64,000 nucleotides of DNA, from NCBI RefSeq assembly GCF_014202315.1, contig NZ_JACHGN010000004.1, positions 434,001 through 498,000 of the forward strand, read 5' to 3'. The position numbers were made by a program, and so were the translations under genes. The number at the start of each line of letters is the position of its first letter. The stretch's first letter is position 1. The notes under the pieces were generated by a model, which saw nothing but the letters and a program-made list of their open reading frames with translations, was not told where the DNA came from and made no database searches. This document shows positions 38,362-46,728 of the stretch, in pieces. Origin of the DNA: Thermocatellispora tengchongensis (GTDB lineage Bacteria > Actinomycetota > Actinomycetes > Streptosporangiales > Streptosporangiaceae).

Positions 38362-38847
38362 ATGCTCACGATCCAACGGCACGCGGCGATCTTCGGATTC
38401 GGCTACGAGGGATGTGAGCTGGGCGAGTTCATCGCCCAGCTCGGCCGGGAAGGCATCACGCTGCTGGTGGACGTGCGTTTGAACCCGATCTCCCGCAAGC
38501 GCGGTTTCAGCAAGACCGCGCTCGCCGCGGCCCTGGCCGACGCGGGGATCGGCTACCAGCACATGCGGGCGCTGGGCAACCCGAAGTGGAACCGTGCGGG
38601 CTTCGGCGGCGACACCGCCGAGCTTGAGGCCGCACGCGGCGTCTACATCGATCAGACGCTGGGCGCCCCCGCCGCGCAGGAGGCCCTGGCTCGGATCGCC
38701 GAAGCGGCGCGGCGCGAGACCGTGGCGATCATGTGCTTCGAGGCGGACGAGCGCCGCTGTCACCGCCGGCTCGTGCTCGGCGCCCTCAACGACCTGTCGG
38801 ACGCCTCCCAGCCGTCTTCGGGGGATACACGACACCCAGGACGATGA
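38362..38847 (+). CDS. DUF488 family protein
   Basis: 161 residues. The family pattern is clear: FGFGYEG near the N-terminus, VDVRLNPISRKRGFSKTALA (~33-52), YQHMRALGNP, and the C-terminal CFEADERRCHR (a Cys and CHR pair). DUF488 has a Rossmann-like fold of unknown function and is often found near DNA-processing or mobile genes. ATG 38362 is preferred because GAAAGAG is about ten bases upstream; GTG 38353 is also in frame. Its last 62 bases overlap tail-to-tail with the convergent gene, so both C-termini are encoded on opposite strands of the same DNA. Confidence 0.85.
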   Translation: MLTIQRHAAIFGFGYEGCELGEFIAQLGREGITLLVDVRLNPISRKRGFSKTALAAALADAGIGYQHMRALGNPKWNRAGFGGDTAELEAARGVYIDQTLGAPAAQEALARIAEAARRETVAIMCFEADERRCHRRLVLGALNDLSDASQPSSGDTRHPGR

Positions 38848-39655
38848 AGCTCTGGGGATGCGCCTGCTGGTTGCCGACGTAGAAGATCGTGTCTCGATCG
38901 GGCGCGCACATCAGATCCCAGAACTTCTCTCGGATGGCCGCCACCGTCGCGGCGTCTCCCCGATCGCGGACGCTGCGCTGCAGGGCGACGAGCTCCCAGT
39001 CGAAGATGCCCTGACGGTGGGTGTTGCAGCCGCGAGAACGGCACCGATAGCGGTACCACGCCTTGAACCGGGGGGCTTCCAGGGCCGTGCGCGGCGCGGT
39101 GTCGTACAGATCGAGCTGGCGGACGTACTGGTCGATCTTGTCCTGCTCCGCACGCGTCCAACCCGGATGGGGCTCGATGTCCAGCGCGAGTATCTCCGCG
39201 GGCCGGACGGCCGCCAGAGAGCGGGCCGGTGGACGCTCCTTCACGTCCGCGATGAGCCCGCACATCGATTCTTCGATGTAGTCACCGATATAGGGCATGC
39301 GCTTGCTCCAACCGTCGAGATGTTTCTCCACGACGAAGCTGTCGATACGCGGCCGCCAGCTCTCCACACGCGGGTCGTTGGCGCTCGGTTTCGCATACAG
39401 GTTCACGACGTCGTATTTCCGGAACCGGCTGTCGCCATCGAGTTCGCGGTAGTTGATCGGATAGAGCCGGACCCAGCCCGGGCGATCGAGGTCGAGCCGC
39501 AGTCCTGCCACACACACCGTCTCACCGTAGGTGGCCGAGGGGTTGGGCGCGGCCTTGACCGTGATCAGGATCTTCATCCGCTCGAATTGCGTTCCCGGCG
39601 GTTTGCTCTGAACCGCGTCAGGATCCGGCGCGAACAGGGAGGGCTGCTCTGCCAT
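38786..39655 (-). CDS. Hypothetical protein paired with DUF488
   Basis: 289 residues. The N-terminus EQPSLFAPDPD is a disordered-looking lead. The central part (KILITVKAAPNPSATYGETVC, VRLYPINYREL) looks like a beta-rich fold, and a Cys-x-x-x-Cys-like patch RYRCRSRGCNTHRQG could bind metal. ATG 39655 has GGAGG four bases upstream. The C-terminal coding region overlaps the DUF488 gene by 62 bp on the opposite strand. DUF488 genes are often paired with such a partner, which suggests joint function, possibly in nucleic-acid or stress processes. I do not recognise the family with certainty. Confidence 0.7.
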   Translation of the reverse strand: MAEQPSLFAPDPDAVQSKPPGTQFERMKILITVKAAPNPSATYGETVCVAGLRLDLDRPGWVRLYPINYRELDGDSRFRKYDVVNLYAKPSANDPRVESWRPRIDSFVVEKHLDGWSKRMPYIGDYIEESMCGLIADVKERPPARSLAAVRPAEILALDIEPHPGWTRAEQDKIDQYVRQLDLYDTAPRTALEAPRFKAWYRYRCRSRGCNTHRQGIFDWELVALQRSVRDRGDAATVAAIREKFWDLMCAPDRDTIFYVGNQQAHPQSFIVLGVVYPPKTAGRRPTGR

Positions 39656-39891
39656 GATTCCTCCACCCGAAGTCAATTCAGTGTCAAGAATAACCGCCGC
39701 ACATCCGTCTTCGAAAATTCCGAGCAATTAGTGGAAATTGGGAACTTGTCCGGCAAATGATGCGATAAAGGATCTACGCCGGGTTCGATAAAAGGCCGGC
39801 GGAGTTGGCCGTCTGGCGGCGCGGCGTGTGATCGGGCGGCTACTGTAAGGTAGGACGCTTTTCACGGTGCGGCGCTCTCGCGGGAGGCTTG
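39656..39891. other. AT-rich divergent spacer
   Basis: This 236-bp gap is clearly less GC-rich than its surroundings (runs such as GAAAATT, CAATTAGTGGAAATT, GATAAAAG). It should hold the promoters of the minus-strand unknown gene (TTGACA at 39690-39695 on the complement) and of the proline-rich protein. Confidence 0.35.
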
Positions 39892-40677
39892 GTGGACGCG
39901 CGTGACGACCGCTCTCGGCGGCACCCGTACGGGGCGCCCGGCGAGGGGGACCGGCGGGTGGTGTTGCCGCCGCGGATGCCGTACGTGTCGCCGTCGGAGG
40001 TCACCGAGGAGTTCCCGCGGGTGCGCCGGACCACCGCGTACGAGGTGGAGCCGGTGCCGCGGCGGTTCTCGATCGCGCGGACGGTCCTGGTGACGGTGGG
40101 GGTGTTCGCGGCGTGTGCGGTGGCGGCGGCGGTCGTGCCGCGCACGGTGGAGCTCACCGCCGGGCGCGGGCCGGCCTCGCCGCGGGTGCCCGCGCCCACA
40201 CCGGCGACCGCGGGCGGCGGGCCGAGCACCTGGCGGCCGTACGAGGAGGCGGTGCCGGTGCCCGCGCCGGGGCATGGTGTCACTCCGCCGGCGCGGCGCG
40301 ATGGTGGGCGGCGTGATGGTGAGCGGCGGCGTGCGCCCGACAGGGCCGGTGATCGGGGGCCTGACAGGGTGGGGGATGGCGCGCGGGGCGTGTCGGTGCC
40401 GGTGGTGGTGCCGCGGGGGCGGGCGCGTCCGGACGGCGAGCGGGGCGGGGTGAAGGCGCCGCCGGCGCGGCGGGGCTCGCCTGCCGCGCCCAAGCCGCGT
40501 ACCCGGATGCCTCGGCCGGCTCCGGCGCCCGCGCCTGCTCCCGTTCCCGCGCCTGCTCCCGCGTCTCCGGAGACGGGGGCGCGGACGCTGGTGTCGGGGA
40601 ACTGCGACCGGCTCTTCCCGCCGGGCGACCCCGCCTACGCGGTGCGCAACCGGGCCTGCCACGCGCTTTACGGGTAA
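39892..40677 (+). CDS. Proline-rich single-pass membrane protein
   Basis: 261 residues. A cytoplasmic, Arg-rich N-terminus (~1-60), one membrane helix (SIARTVLVTVGVFAACAVAA, ~61-80), and a long Pro/Arg/Gly-rich outside region ending in a short Cys-containing tail (SGNCDRLFPPGDPAYAVRNRACHALYG). The two tail cysteines could form a disulfide. GTG 39892 was chosen because GGGAGG is four bases upstream. No enzyme fold is visible; a wall-spanning or anchoring role is possible. Confidence 0.65.
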   Translation: MDARDDRSRRHPYGAPGEGDRRVVLPPRMPYVSPSEVTEEFPRVRRTTAYEVEPVPRRFSIARTVLVTVGVFAACAVAAAVVPRTVELTAGRGPASPRVPAPTPATAGGGPSTWRPYEEAVPVPAPGHGVTPPARRDGGRRDGERRRAPDRAGDRGPDRVGDGARGVSVPVVVPRGRARPDGERGGVKAPPARRGSPAAPKPRTRMPRPAPAPAPAPVPAPAPASPETGARTLVSGNCDRLFPPGDPAYAVRNRACHALYG

Positions 40678-40689
40678 GCGCCGCCGCGG

Positions 40690-41178
40690 TCAGGTGTGGG
40701 TGGTGTAGCGGGAGCGGTGGCGCAGCAGGGGGTGGGCGGTGGCGTCCACGTAGTCGATCGCCAGCGGGCGGGCCAGGAAGATGGTGTGGTCGCCCGCCGG
40801 GATCGCCTGGGTGGTCTCGGCCTCCAGGGCGGTCAGGCCGCCCTCGACGATCAGGGCGCCGCTGACGGCGCCGCGGTGGTGCGGGGTGCCGGCCAGGAGC
40901 AGGCGGGCGCTGGGGCGGCCGGGGGTGGCGAACCTGCTGGCCATGGCCTTCTGACCGGCCGAGAGCACGCTGGCGGCCCACAGGTCGCGGCGCAGCAGGA
41001 CCTCCCTGAGGTAGCCGGCCAGGCTCACCATCACCAGCGGCGGGTCCAGCGAGATCGAGGCGAAGGTGCTGACCGTGCCGCCGAGGTCGTCGCGGTCGTC
41101 GCGTACGGTCACCACGGTGACGGCAGCGGCCACCTGGCGCATCGACTCCAGGAAGTCGGCGGGGACGTGCCCGGTCAC
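40690..41178 (-). CDS. Flavin reductase family protein (HpaC/NADH:FMN type)
   Basis: 162 residues. The order VTVVTVRDDRDDLGGTVSTFASISLDPPLVMVSL is the FMN-binding core of the FlaRed family (split barrel), followed by AGDHTIFLARPLAIDYVDATAHPLLRHR, which carries the conserved acidic and basic residues. These proteins reduce FMN/FAD for a partner monooxygenase. No monooxygenase is next to it. GTG 41178 starts the gene. It lies downstream of the ABC operon across a strong hairpin. Confidence 0.88.
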   Translation of the reverse strand: MTGHVPADFLESMRQVAAAVTVVTVRDDRDDLGGTVSTFASISLDPPLVMVSLAGYLREVLLRRDLWAASVLSAGQKAMASRFATPGRPSARLLLAGTPHHRGAVSGALIVEGGLTALEAETTQAIPAGDHTIFLARPLAIDYVDATAHPLLRHRSRYTTHT

Positions 41179-41188
41179 GACGGCCTCA

Positions 41189-41211
41189 CCGCCCCCACGG
41201 CGTGGGGGCGG
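41189..41211 (-). terminator. Terminator after the ABC transporter operon
   Basis: CCGCCCCCAC (41189-41198), loop GGC, GTGGGGGCGG (41202-41211): a perfect 10-bp stem in the 54-bp gap downstream of the substrate-binding protein gene. It separates the ABC operon from the flavin reductase gene. Confidence 0.75.
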
Positions 41212-41232
41212 CGCGGCGCCGTGACGTGCGGT

Positions 41233-42150
41233 TCAGGCAAGGCCGTTGGTGGTCAGCCATTCCTTGGCCACGACCGGCGGGTCGTCCTTGTCCACGGCGA
41301 TCCTCTTCATCATGTCCACCAGCGTGGCGGTGTCGAGCTTGGCGCTGACGGCGTCCAGCGTGGTGCGCACGGTGTCGTTCACGCCGGCCTTGTTGACCAG
41401 CGGGGTGATGTTCTGCGAGCTGAAGACGTTCTTGGGGTCCTGCAGCGCCACCAGGTCGTTCAGCACGATCTTCGGGTCGGTGGTGAAGACGTTGCCGACC
41501 TGGATGGTGCCGCTCTTCAGCGCGTCGGCCGTGGTCGCCCCGGTCGGCTTCCACTCCTTGAAGGTGAGCCCGTAGACGTCCTTGAACTGGGCCTCCCGGC
41601 GCTTCTGGAACTCCGGCGGGCCGCCGACCACGAAGTCCTTGGAGACCTTGGCCAGGTCCTCGATGGTGGTCAGGTTGTTCTTGGTCGCGGTCTCCTTGGT
41701 CACGGTCAGGGAGTCCTTGTCCTCGGCCGCGGCCGAGGCGAGGATCTCCAGCTCCGGCGGGAGCTTGCTCTTCAGCTCCGCGTTGACCTCCTCGGTGGAG
41801 GCCGCCTTGGTCTCGGGGTCGATGAAGGCGAGCAGCGCCCCGTTGTACTCGGGCAGCACGGTCAGCCCGCCGCTCTTGATCTGGTCGTAGACGATCTCAC
41901 GCGCGCCGATGTTCGGCTTCTCCTCCACGGTCACGCCCTTGGCCTGGAGGGCCTGGGCGTAGATGGAGCCGAGCAGCACGCTCTCGGGGAAGTCGAAGGA
42001 GCCGACCACGACCGTGCCCCCTCCCGCCGAGGCCGAGCCGCTGGGGGCGGCGCTGGGCGAGGCGGAGGACAGCGGATCTTCGCCGCCGCATGCGGACACG
42101 GCGAGCATCGCCGACAGGAGCACCGCCGCGGTGCTGAACAAGCGTTTCAT
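41233..42150 (-). CDS. Glycine betaine/choline-type ABC substrate-binding lipoprotein
   Basis: 305 residues. A lipoprotein signal with lipobox LAVSAC (Cys about residue 21) is followed by a Ser/Ala-rich linker and an OpuAC/OsmF-type domain (VVVGSFDFPESVLLGSIYAQAL, LPEYNGALLAFID). It captures quaternary amines or related osmolytes outside the cell. It is the last gene of the four-gene ABC unit, 35 bp after the second permease. Aromatic-cage residues cannot be assigned without a structure, so betaine, choline and carnitine are all possible. Confidence 0.88.
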   Translation of the reverse strand: MKRLFSTAAVLLSAMLAVSACGGEDPLSSASPSAAPSGSASAGGGTVVVGSFDFPESVLLGSIYAQALQAKGVTVEEKPNIGAREIVYDQIKSGGLTVLPEYNGALLAFIDPETKAASTEEVNAELKSKLPPELEILASAAAEDKDSLTVTKETATKNNLTTIEDLAKVSKDFVVGGPPEFQKRREAQFKDVYGLTFKEWKPTGATTADALKSGTIQVGNVFTTDPKIVLNDLVALQDPKNVFSSQNITPLVNKAGVNDTVRTTLDAVSAKLDTATLVDMMKRIAVDKDDPPVVAKEWLTTNGLA

Positions 42151-42185
42151 CCGCTTTTCCCTTCCAAATCAGGGGGTATACCAGG

Positions 42186-42866
42186 TTATCGGATCTTCGC
42201 GGTTCGGACTCGGCGGCTCACTCCCGGTGAGACCAGGAGCCGGTCGGCCAGGGCGAACAACCCCTGCATCGCCAGCGCGAACCCCCCGACCAGCACCGAG
42301 CCGCCGACCACACTCGGGTAGTCCTTGGTGGCGAGACCGTCGATGATGTAGCGGCCCAGGCCGCCCAGGCTCACGTACGACGCCACGGTCGCGGTCGCGA
42401 CGACCTGGATGGCGGCGAGCCGCAGCCCCAGCAGGATCAGCGGCAGCGCGACGGGAACGAGCACACGCACAAGAACCTGCGGCCCCCGCAGCCCCATTCC
42501 GTACGCGGCGTCACGAAGGTCGTGATCTACGCCACGTATCCCCTCGTACGTGTTGACCAGGATGGGCGGGATCGCGAGCACGACCAGCGGGATCAGCACC
42601 GGCAGCACCGTGGCGGTGCCGAGCAGCAGCACGATCAGCACCAGCAGGCCGAGCGTGGGCAGCGCGCGGGCCAGGTTCGCCGAGACCACCACGATCAGCG
42701 CGCCGCGCCCGGTGTGCCCGATCAGCAGGCCCAGCGGGATCGCGATCAGCGCCGCGGGCAGCAGCGCGGCCAGGGTGAACTCCAGGTGCTCCAGCAGGCG
42801 TACCGGGATGCCGGACGAGCCGGACCAGTTGGCCGGGTCGGAGAAGAACTCGATCAGCCAGTTCAC
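42186..42866 (-). CDS. ABC transporter permease (OpuC/ProW type)
   Basis: 226 residues with five to six membrane helices and the EAA loop DLRDAAYGMGLRGPQVLVRVLVP. Start is GTG 42866 with GGAGGAG seven bases upstream; it overlaps the stop of the upstream permease as GTGA. The substrate translocation pathway forms with the neighbouring permease. The two are homologous but not identical, so a heterodimer is expected. Confidence 0.9.
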   Translation of the reverse strand: MNWLIEFFSDPANWSGSSGIPVRLLEHLEFTLAALLPAALIAIPLGLLIGHTGRGALIVVVSANLARALPTLGLLVLIVLLLGTATVLPVLIPLVVLAIPPILVNTYEGIRGVDHDLRDAAYGMGLRGPQVLVRVLVPVALPLILLGLRLAAIQVVATATVASYVSLGGLGRYIIDGLATKDYPSVVGGSVLVGGFALAMQGLFALADRLLVSPGVSRRVRTAKIR

Positions 42867-43537
42867 GCGCTCCTCCTCACCCTGGCCCACGGCGTGAGCA
42901 TGCGCTGCAGGAAGACCAGCGCCCCGTCCGCGACCAGCGCCAGCGCCACGATCAGCGCGATCCCGACGACCGCCGGGGTGGGGAAGTCGCGCTTGAAGGC
43001 GTCGGTGAACAGGTTGCCGAGCCCGCCCTGCCCGATCAGCGCGCCGACGCTGACCAGGCTGATGCTGGAGACGGCCACGACCCGCAGCCCGGCCAGCACC
43101 ACCGGCATGGCCAGCACCAGGTCCACCTGGAGCAGCCGGCGCAGCGGGTTGAACCCCATCGCCACGGCCGACTGGCGTACGTGGTCGGGGATGGCGGTCA
43201 TGCCGTCCACCACGGCCGGGATCAGCACGGCGACCGCGTAGAAGGTGAGCGGGATGATCACGGTGGCCTTGGTCAGGCCGGTGAGCGGCAGCAGGAACAT
43301 GAACACCGGCAGCGAGGGCAGCGCGTAGATCACGTTCATCACGCCGGCCGTGGGCTGGTACAGCCTCCGCCAGCGTACGCAGGCCAGCCCGATCGGCAGC
43401 GCGGCCAGCAGCCCGAGCACGATCGGCAGCCCGGACATGACGATGTGGTCCACCAGGAGCGAGGAGATGCTGCCGACCCGGCCGGTGCTCCAGTTGCGGG
43501 CGATCCAGTCCCAGCGGACCAGCGGTTCCTCATCCAT
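42863..43537 (-). CDS. ABC transporter permease (OpuC/ProW type)
   Basis: 224 residues with an N-terminal periplasmic stretch (WDWIARNWSTGRVGSISSLL) and about six helices; the EAA loop is DHVRQSAVAMGFNPLRRLLQVDL. ATG 43537 has GGGAGG seven bases upstream and overlaps the ATPase stop by eight bases. Together with the second permease it forms the membrane channel of the transporter. Confidence 0.9.
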   Translation of the reverse strand: MDEEPLVRWDWIARNWSTGRVGSISSLLVDHIVMSGLPIVLGLLAALPIGLACVRWRRLYQPTAGVMNVIYALPSLPVFMFLLPLTGLTKATVIIPLTFYAVAVLIPAVVDGMTAIPDHVRQSAVAMGFNPLRRLLQVDLVLAMPVVLAGLRVVAVSSISLVSVGALIGQGGLGNLFTDAFKRDFPTPAVVGIALIVALALVADGALVFLQRMLTPWARVRRSA

Positions 43538-44681
43538 CGGCGTCCTCCCGGACGGGGGCGTCGTGCGGCTCCGGCGCCTCGGAGGCGGCCAGGGCCAGCG
43601 CCTCGTCCAGCGACTCGCGGGTGGCCACGCCGATCACCCTGCCGTCGCCGTTCACCGCGATGGCGCAGCCCGACGGCGACAGCAGCGCCGCGTCCAGCGC
43701 GGTGCGCAGGGAGTCCTTGCCGCGGACGAACGTGCCGTACGGCAGCGGGCGCACGTCGCGCAGGGTGCCAGCCCGGGGCAGGTCGGCCGGCGCGACCCAG
43801 CCGAGCGGCCGGTTGTCCTCGTCCACGACGGCCAGCCACGGCGACTCCACGTCGGCGGCGACGCCCGCCACCCTGCTCAGGTCGGAGGTGACCGGCACGA
43901 CCAGGTCGGATCGCAGCCGCAGCCCCGTGTCGGCGACGAAGGACAGCCGGCGGATGCCCCGGTCGCGGCCCAGGAACTCGCGTACGAAGCCGTCGGCGGG
44001 CGCGGCGAGCAGCGTGGCCGGGTCGGCCACCTGGGCCAGCTTCCCGCCGACGCGCAGCACCGCGACCCGGTCGCCCAGCTTGATCGCCTCGTCGATGTCG
44101 TGGGTGACGAAGACGATGGTCTTGTGCAGTTCGGCCTGGAGGCGGATCAGCTCGTCTTGCAGGCTCGCCCGCACGACCGGATCGACGGCGCTGAACGGCT
44201 CGTCCATCAGCAGCACGGGCGGGTCGGCGGCGAGCGCGCGGGCCACGCCGACGCGCTGCTGCTGGCCCCCGGAGAGCTGGAAGGGGTACCTGCGGGCCAT
44301 CTCGGGGGCGAGGCCGACGCGTTCCAGCAGCTCCAGTGCCGTGCTGCGGGCCCGCTTGCGGTCCCAGCCGAGCAGGTACGGCACGGTGGCGATGTTGTCC
44401 AGGATCGTGCGGTGCGGGAACAGGCCCGCCTGCTGGATGACGTAGCCGATGCCGCGCCGCAGCGTGGGCGGGTCGATGGTGCGCACGTCCACGTCGTCCA
44501 GCATGATCCGGCCCTCGGACGGGTCGATCATGCGGTTGATCATGCGCAGCGAGGTGGTCTTGCCGCAGCCCGAGGGCCCCACCAGGACCGTGATCTCCCC
44601 GGTGGGCACCTCCAAGTCCAGGTGATCGACGGCCACCGTGCCGTCTGCGTACCGTTTGGTGACACCGTCGAATCTGATCAC
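43530..44681 (-). CDS. ABC transporter ATPase with CBS domains (OpuA/ProV type)
   Basis: 383 residues. Walker A GPSGCGKT, signature LSGGQQQR and Walker B LLMDEP, followed by HD in VFVTHDIDEA. After ~240 a pair of CBS-like domains (LRLRSDLVVPVTSDLSRVAGVAAD, CAIAVNGDGRVIGVATRESL) occurs, as in OpuA, where they sense ionic strength. It is the first gene of an ATPase-permease-permease-binding protein unit with overlapping starts and stops. Start is GTG 44681. The transporter probably imports an osmolyte. Confidence 0.93.
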   Translation of the reverse strand: MIRFDGVTKRYADGTVAVDHLDLEVPTGEITVLVGPSGCGKTTSLRMINRMIDPSEGRIMLDDVDVRTIDPPTLRRGIGYVIQQAGLFPHRTILDNIATVPYLLGWDRKRARSTALELLERVGLAPEMARRYPFQLSGGQQQRVGVARALAADPPVLLMDEPFSAVDPVVRASLQDELIRLQAELHKTIVFVTHDIDEAIKLGDRVAVLRVGGKLAQVADPATLLAAPADGFVREFLGRDRGIRRLSFVADTGLRLRSDLVVPVTSDLSRVAGVAADVESPWLAVVDEDNRPLGWVAPADLPRAGTLRDVRPLPYGTFVRGKDSLRTALDAALLSPSGCAIAVNGDGRVIGVATRESLDEALALAASEAPEPHDAPVREDADG

Positions 44682-45047
44682 GCGCGTCCTCGTGCTTCCC
44701 GCCGAATGGCCCCCGCCTGGCCGGGTCTCCCCCGCCGCGTCCTGTCAAGGTCTGGCGGCAAGATCTATTTGCAAGATCTACCCTGGGGATAGCCTACGGT
44801 GACGGTAGGGTTTCTGTCCTCCCGGCCCCCAGGGGAGCGTACGGCGTACGGCACCGCCTCTCACCAGCGAAATCCCGAAATATCGGGAATTGTGGTAGAT
44901 CACAGTGATGGAAAAGCCACGCGATATCTATCGAATGGGTATCCGGGGCTGCGGGGGCGCGGTATGACTTGACATGATTGCGCACGTCGCCGGGAAGATC
45001 CCGGACCCGCAGTCCCGCGTCCGCCCGACCTCCAGAGGAACCGGCCC
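44682..45047. other. 366-bp divergent control region, ABC operon / sigma-like gene
   Basis: No gene is visible. It holds a direct repeat of GCAAGATCTA (44758-44767 and 44771-44780), an inverted repeat TCCCGA/TCGGGA (44873-44878 and 44883-44888) and relatively AT-rich DNA around 44880-44980. The promoters of both divergent genes must lie here. Confidence 0.45.
44758..44780. repeat. Direct repeat of GCAAGATCTA
   Basis: Two exact 10-bp copies spaced by TTT, ~77 bp upstream of the ATPase start. Centre-to-centre spacing is 13 bp. A candidate regulator-binding site for the transporter operon. Confidence 0.35.
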
Positions 45048-46319
45048 GTGACCCAACCGAGCACTGACCAGCGCTCGCGCGGCGAACTGATCGCCGAGCT
45101 CTACGACCGTCACGCCGCCGGGCTGTTCGCGTACTGCCTCGACCAGCTCGGCGACGCCGACTCCGCCGCCGACGCCCTGGTGTCGGTGTTCGCGGGCGTC
45201 ACCACCGTGCAGCCCCCGCGCGCCGCGCTGTACGCGCTCGCCCGCCGCGAGATCTACCGGCGCGACATCGTCTACGCCCCGCCCAGCGTCGATCCCGTGG
45301 CCGACCCGGCGTCCGCGCTGATCGAACGGGTCCTGCGCGAACTACGGCCGCACCAGCGCGAGGTGCTGCTGCTCTCGGCGGTGTGCGGGCTGGAGGTGGA
45401 GGAGCTGGCCTGGGTGCTCGACGTGGCCTGCGACACCGCCGCCGACCTCACCGGCAGCGCCGAGCACCGCTTCCTCCAGGCGCTCAAGCACACCCTGGCC
45501 TCCGTCGGGCGGGTCCCCGGCCACCTCGCCGAGATCTACGGCGCCCTGACCGTGGCCCCCATCCGCGACGTGCTCGCCCGCCTGCCCTGGCGCCCGCCCC
45601 CGCCGGCGCTGCGCGCCATGGTCCACGCCGGCCTCTCCCCCGCCGAGGCCCGCGCCGCCGTCAAGCGGTCGCTGCCGGTGAAGCCACTGTGGCCCACCAC
45701 GCCCTCCTGGCCCCTCCCCCTCGTCGATCCCGACGACGCCTCCTCCACCACCGGCGTCTACCCCGTCCCCTCCACACCTTCCCGCCACGAGCTCACCACC
45801 GAGCCCTTCCCCTCCCAGACGCCCCCCGCCCTGGAGGAAGCGCCCCGGCCCGTCCCGGAGGAACCCGCCGCCCCCGCCCAGCCGGCCGCGGTGCTCGACC
45901 CGCCGCACACGGCCGAGGACTCCGGCGCGAGCCTGTTCACCCCCGGCCCCAAACGCGTACGCGCCGACGAGCCGGTCTACCTCATGCCCCTCCCCCCGGA
46001 GCCCTCACCCCCCGCCGCGGACGACCCGCTCCCCGGCGAGACCACCGACGTCTTCGCGGTCATCGACCTCCCCCCGGAGCCGCCCCAGGAGGCTCCCGCC
46101 CCCGAGGAGCCGCCCCAGGAGGCCCCCGAGCCCGAGGCGGAAGCCGAGCCCGAACCCGAGCCCGACGCCGAACCACAGCCGGACAGCCCCAAGCGCCTCA
46201 AGCCCATCAAGATCGGCGAACACCACTACGACTGGGCCTGGGAACTCATCGGCTTCGCCATCGCCCTGGCGATAGCCATGATCGTCTTCTTCGCCGTGCC
46301 CACGATCGTCACCGGATAG
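45048..46319 (+). CDS. ECF sigma-like protein with C-terminal membrane anchor
   Basis: 423 residues. The N-terminal ~155 resemble an ECF sigma factor: region 2-like GELIAELYDRHAAGLFAYCLDQ and region 4-like LRELRPHQREVLLLSAVCGLEVEELAWVLDV. A long Pro/Glu-rich linker (~210-385; many PPEPPQEAP units) leads to one hydrophobic helix (WELIGFAIALAIAMIVFFAV) at the extreme C-terminus, outside end VPTIVTG. A sigma domain fixed to the membrane would need release or act locally. No anti-sigma gene is adjacent. Start is GTG 45048 with AGAGG upstream. It may also be a degenerate sigma-like protein with another role. Confidence 0.6.
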   Translation: MTQPSTDQRSRGELIAELYDRHAAGLFAYCLDQLGDADSAADALVSVFAGVTTVQPPRAALYALARREIYRRDIVYAPPSVDPVADPASALIERVLRELRPHQREVLLLSAVCGLEVEELAWVLDVACDTAADLTGSAEHRFLQALKHTLASVGRVPGHLAEIYGALTVAPIRDVLARLPWRPPPPALRAMVHAGLSPAEARAAVKRSLPVKPLWPTTPSWPLPLVDPDDASSTTGVYPVPSTPSRHELTTEPFPSQTPPALEEAPRPVPEEPAAPAQPAAVLDPPHTAEDSGASLFTPGPKRVRADEPVYLMPLPPEPSPPAADDPLPGETTDVFAVIDLPPEPPQEAPAPEEPPQEAPEPEAEAEPEPEPDAEPQPDSPKRLKPIKIGEHHYDWAWELIGFAIALAIAMIVFFAVPTIVTG

Positions 46320-46728
46320 CGGCGGCGTGACGCCGGAGTCACGCAACGGCCGCCGCGCCGGCCCCGGCCGGTGACGACGCCGTCGCCCGCCCGGACGCCA
46401 GGCGGATCACGAGGACCCCGACGGCTCCGGCGGCATTCCGGCACGCCGAGGCGGCCATCCTCGTGCTCGCAGGCGGGGCATCGACCTGCGACCAGGGCGA
46501 ACCCGCACACCTTCCGCCATTCTTTCGGGCCTTGCCGCTCACTCAGAGGGAATGAGGCTGGAAAAGGTTCAGTCGCCCCACAAAACGGACACTCAGCCCG
46601 TTATGGATACCTCGCCGCGACTGCTCCGGTGCCACGGCATGGACTGACGCATTTCGTGTGGTCACCGACCCTTTTCCGCCACACCAAATCGCCACAACCT
46701 AAATGTAGCAACATAAGCACGTAAAGCT
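46320..46728. other. 409-bp spacer before the HIT gene
   Basis: After the terminator hairpin I see no supported gene. Composition shifts from GC-rich to clearly AT-richer around 46550-46790 (for example CACAACCTAAATGTAGCAAC). A fragment on the minus strand near 46440-46530 would encode CGFALVAGRCPACEH, a possible zinc-ribbon remnant, without start or family support. This looks like a junction into an accessory segment. Confidence 0.4.
46325..46344 (+). terminator. Hairpin after the sigma-like gene
   Basis: GCGTGAC (46325-46331) and GTCACGC (46338-46344) form a perfect 7-bp stem with a 6-nt loop, starting six bases after the stop codon. Confidence 0.6.

Noticed and set aside
34624-38835. Very long open frame on the minus strand (about 1400 codons)
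   Set aside because: It is antisense to the S8 protease, sppA and the DUF488 gene, whose active-site motifs are intact; the translation is low-complexity Gly/Arg/Val.
46226-46542. Zinc-ribbon-like CGFALVAGRCPACEH on the minus strand
   Set aside because: No start with a ribosome site, frame runs into the sigma-like gene, and no family is recognised. It may be a remnant, but I cannot support it as a gene.
46371-46724. Plus-strand 117-codon frame before the HIT gene
   Set aside because: No ribosome site, atypical composition and no homology signal; it crosses the AT-rich border.
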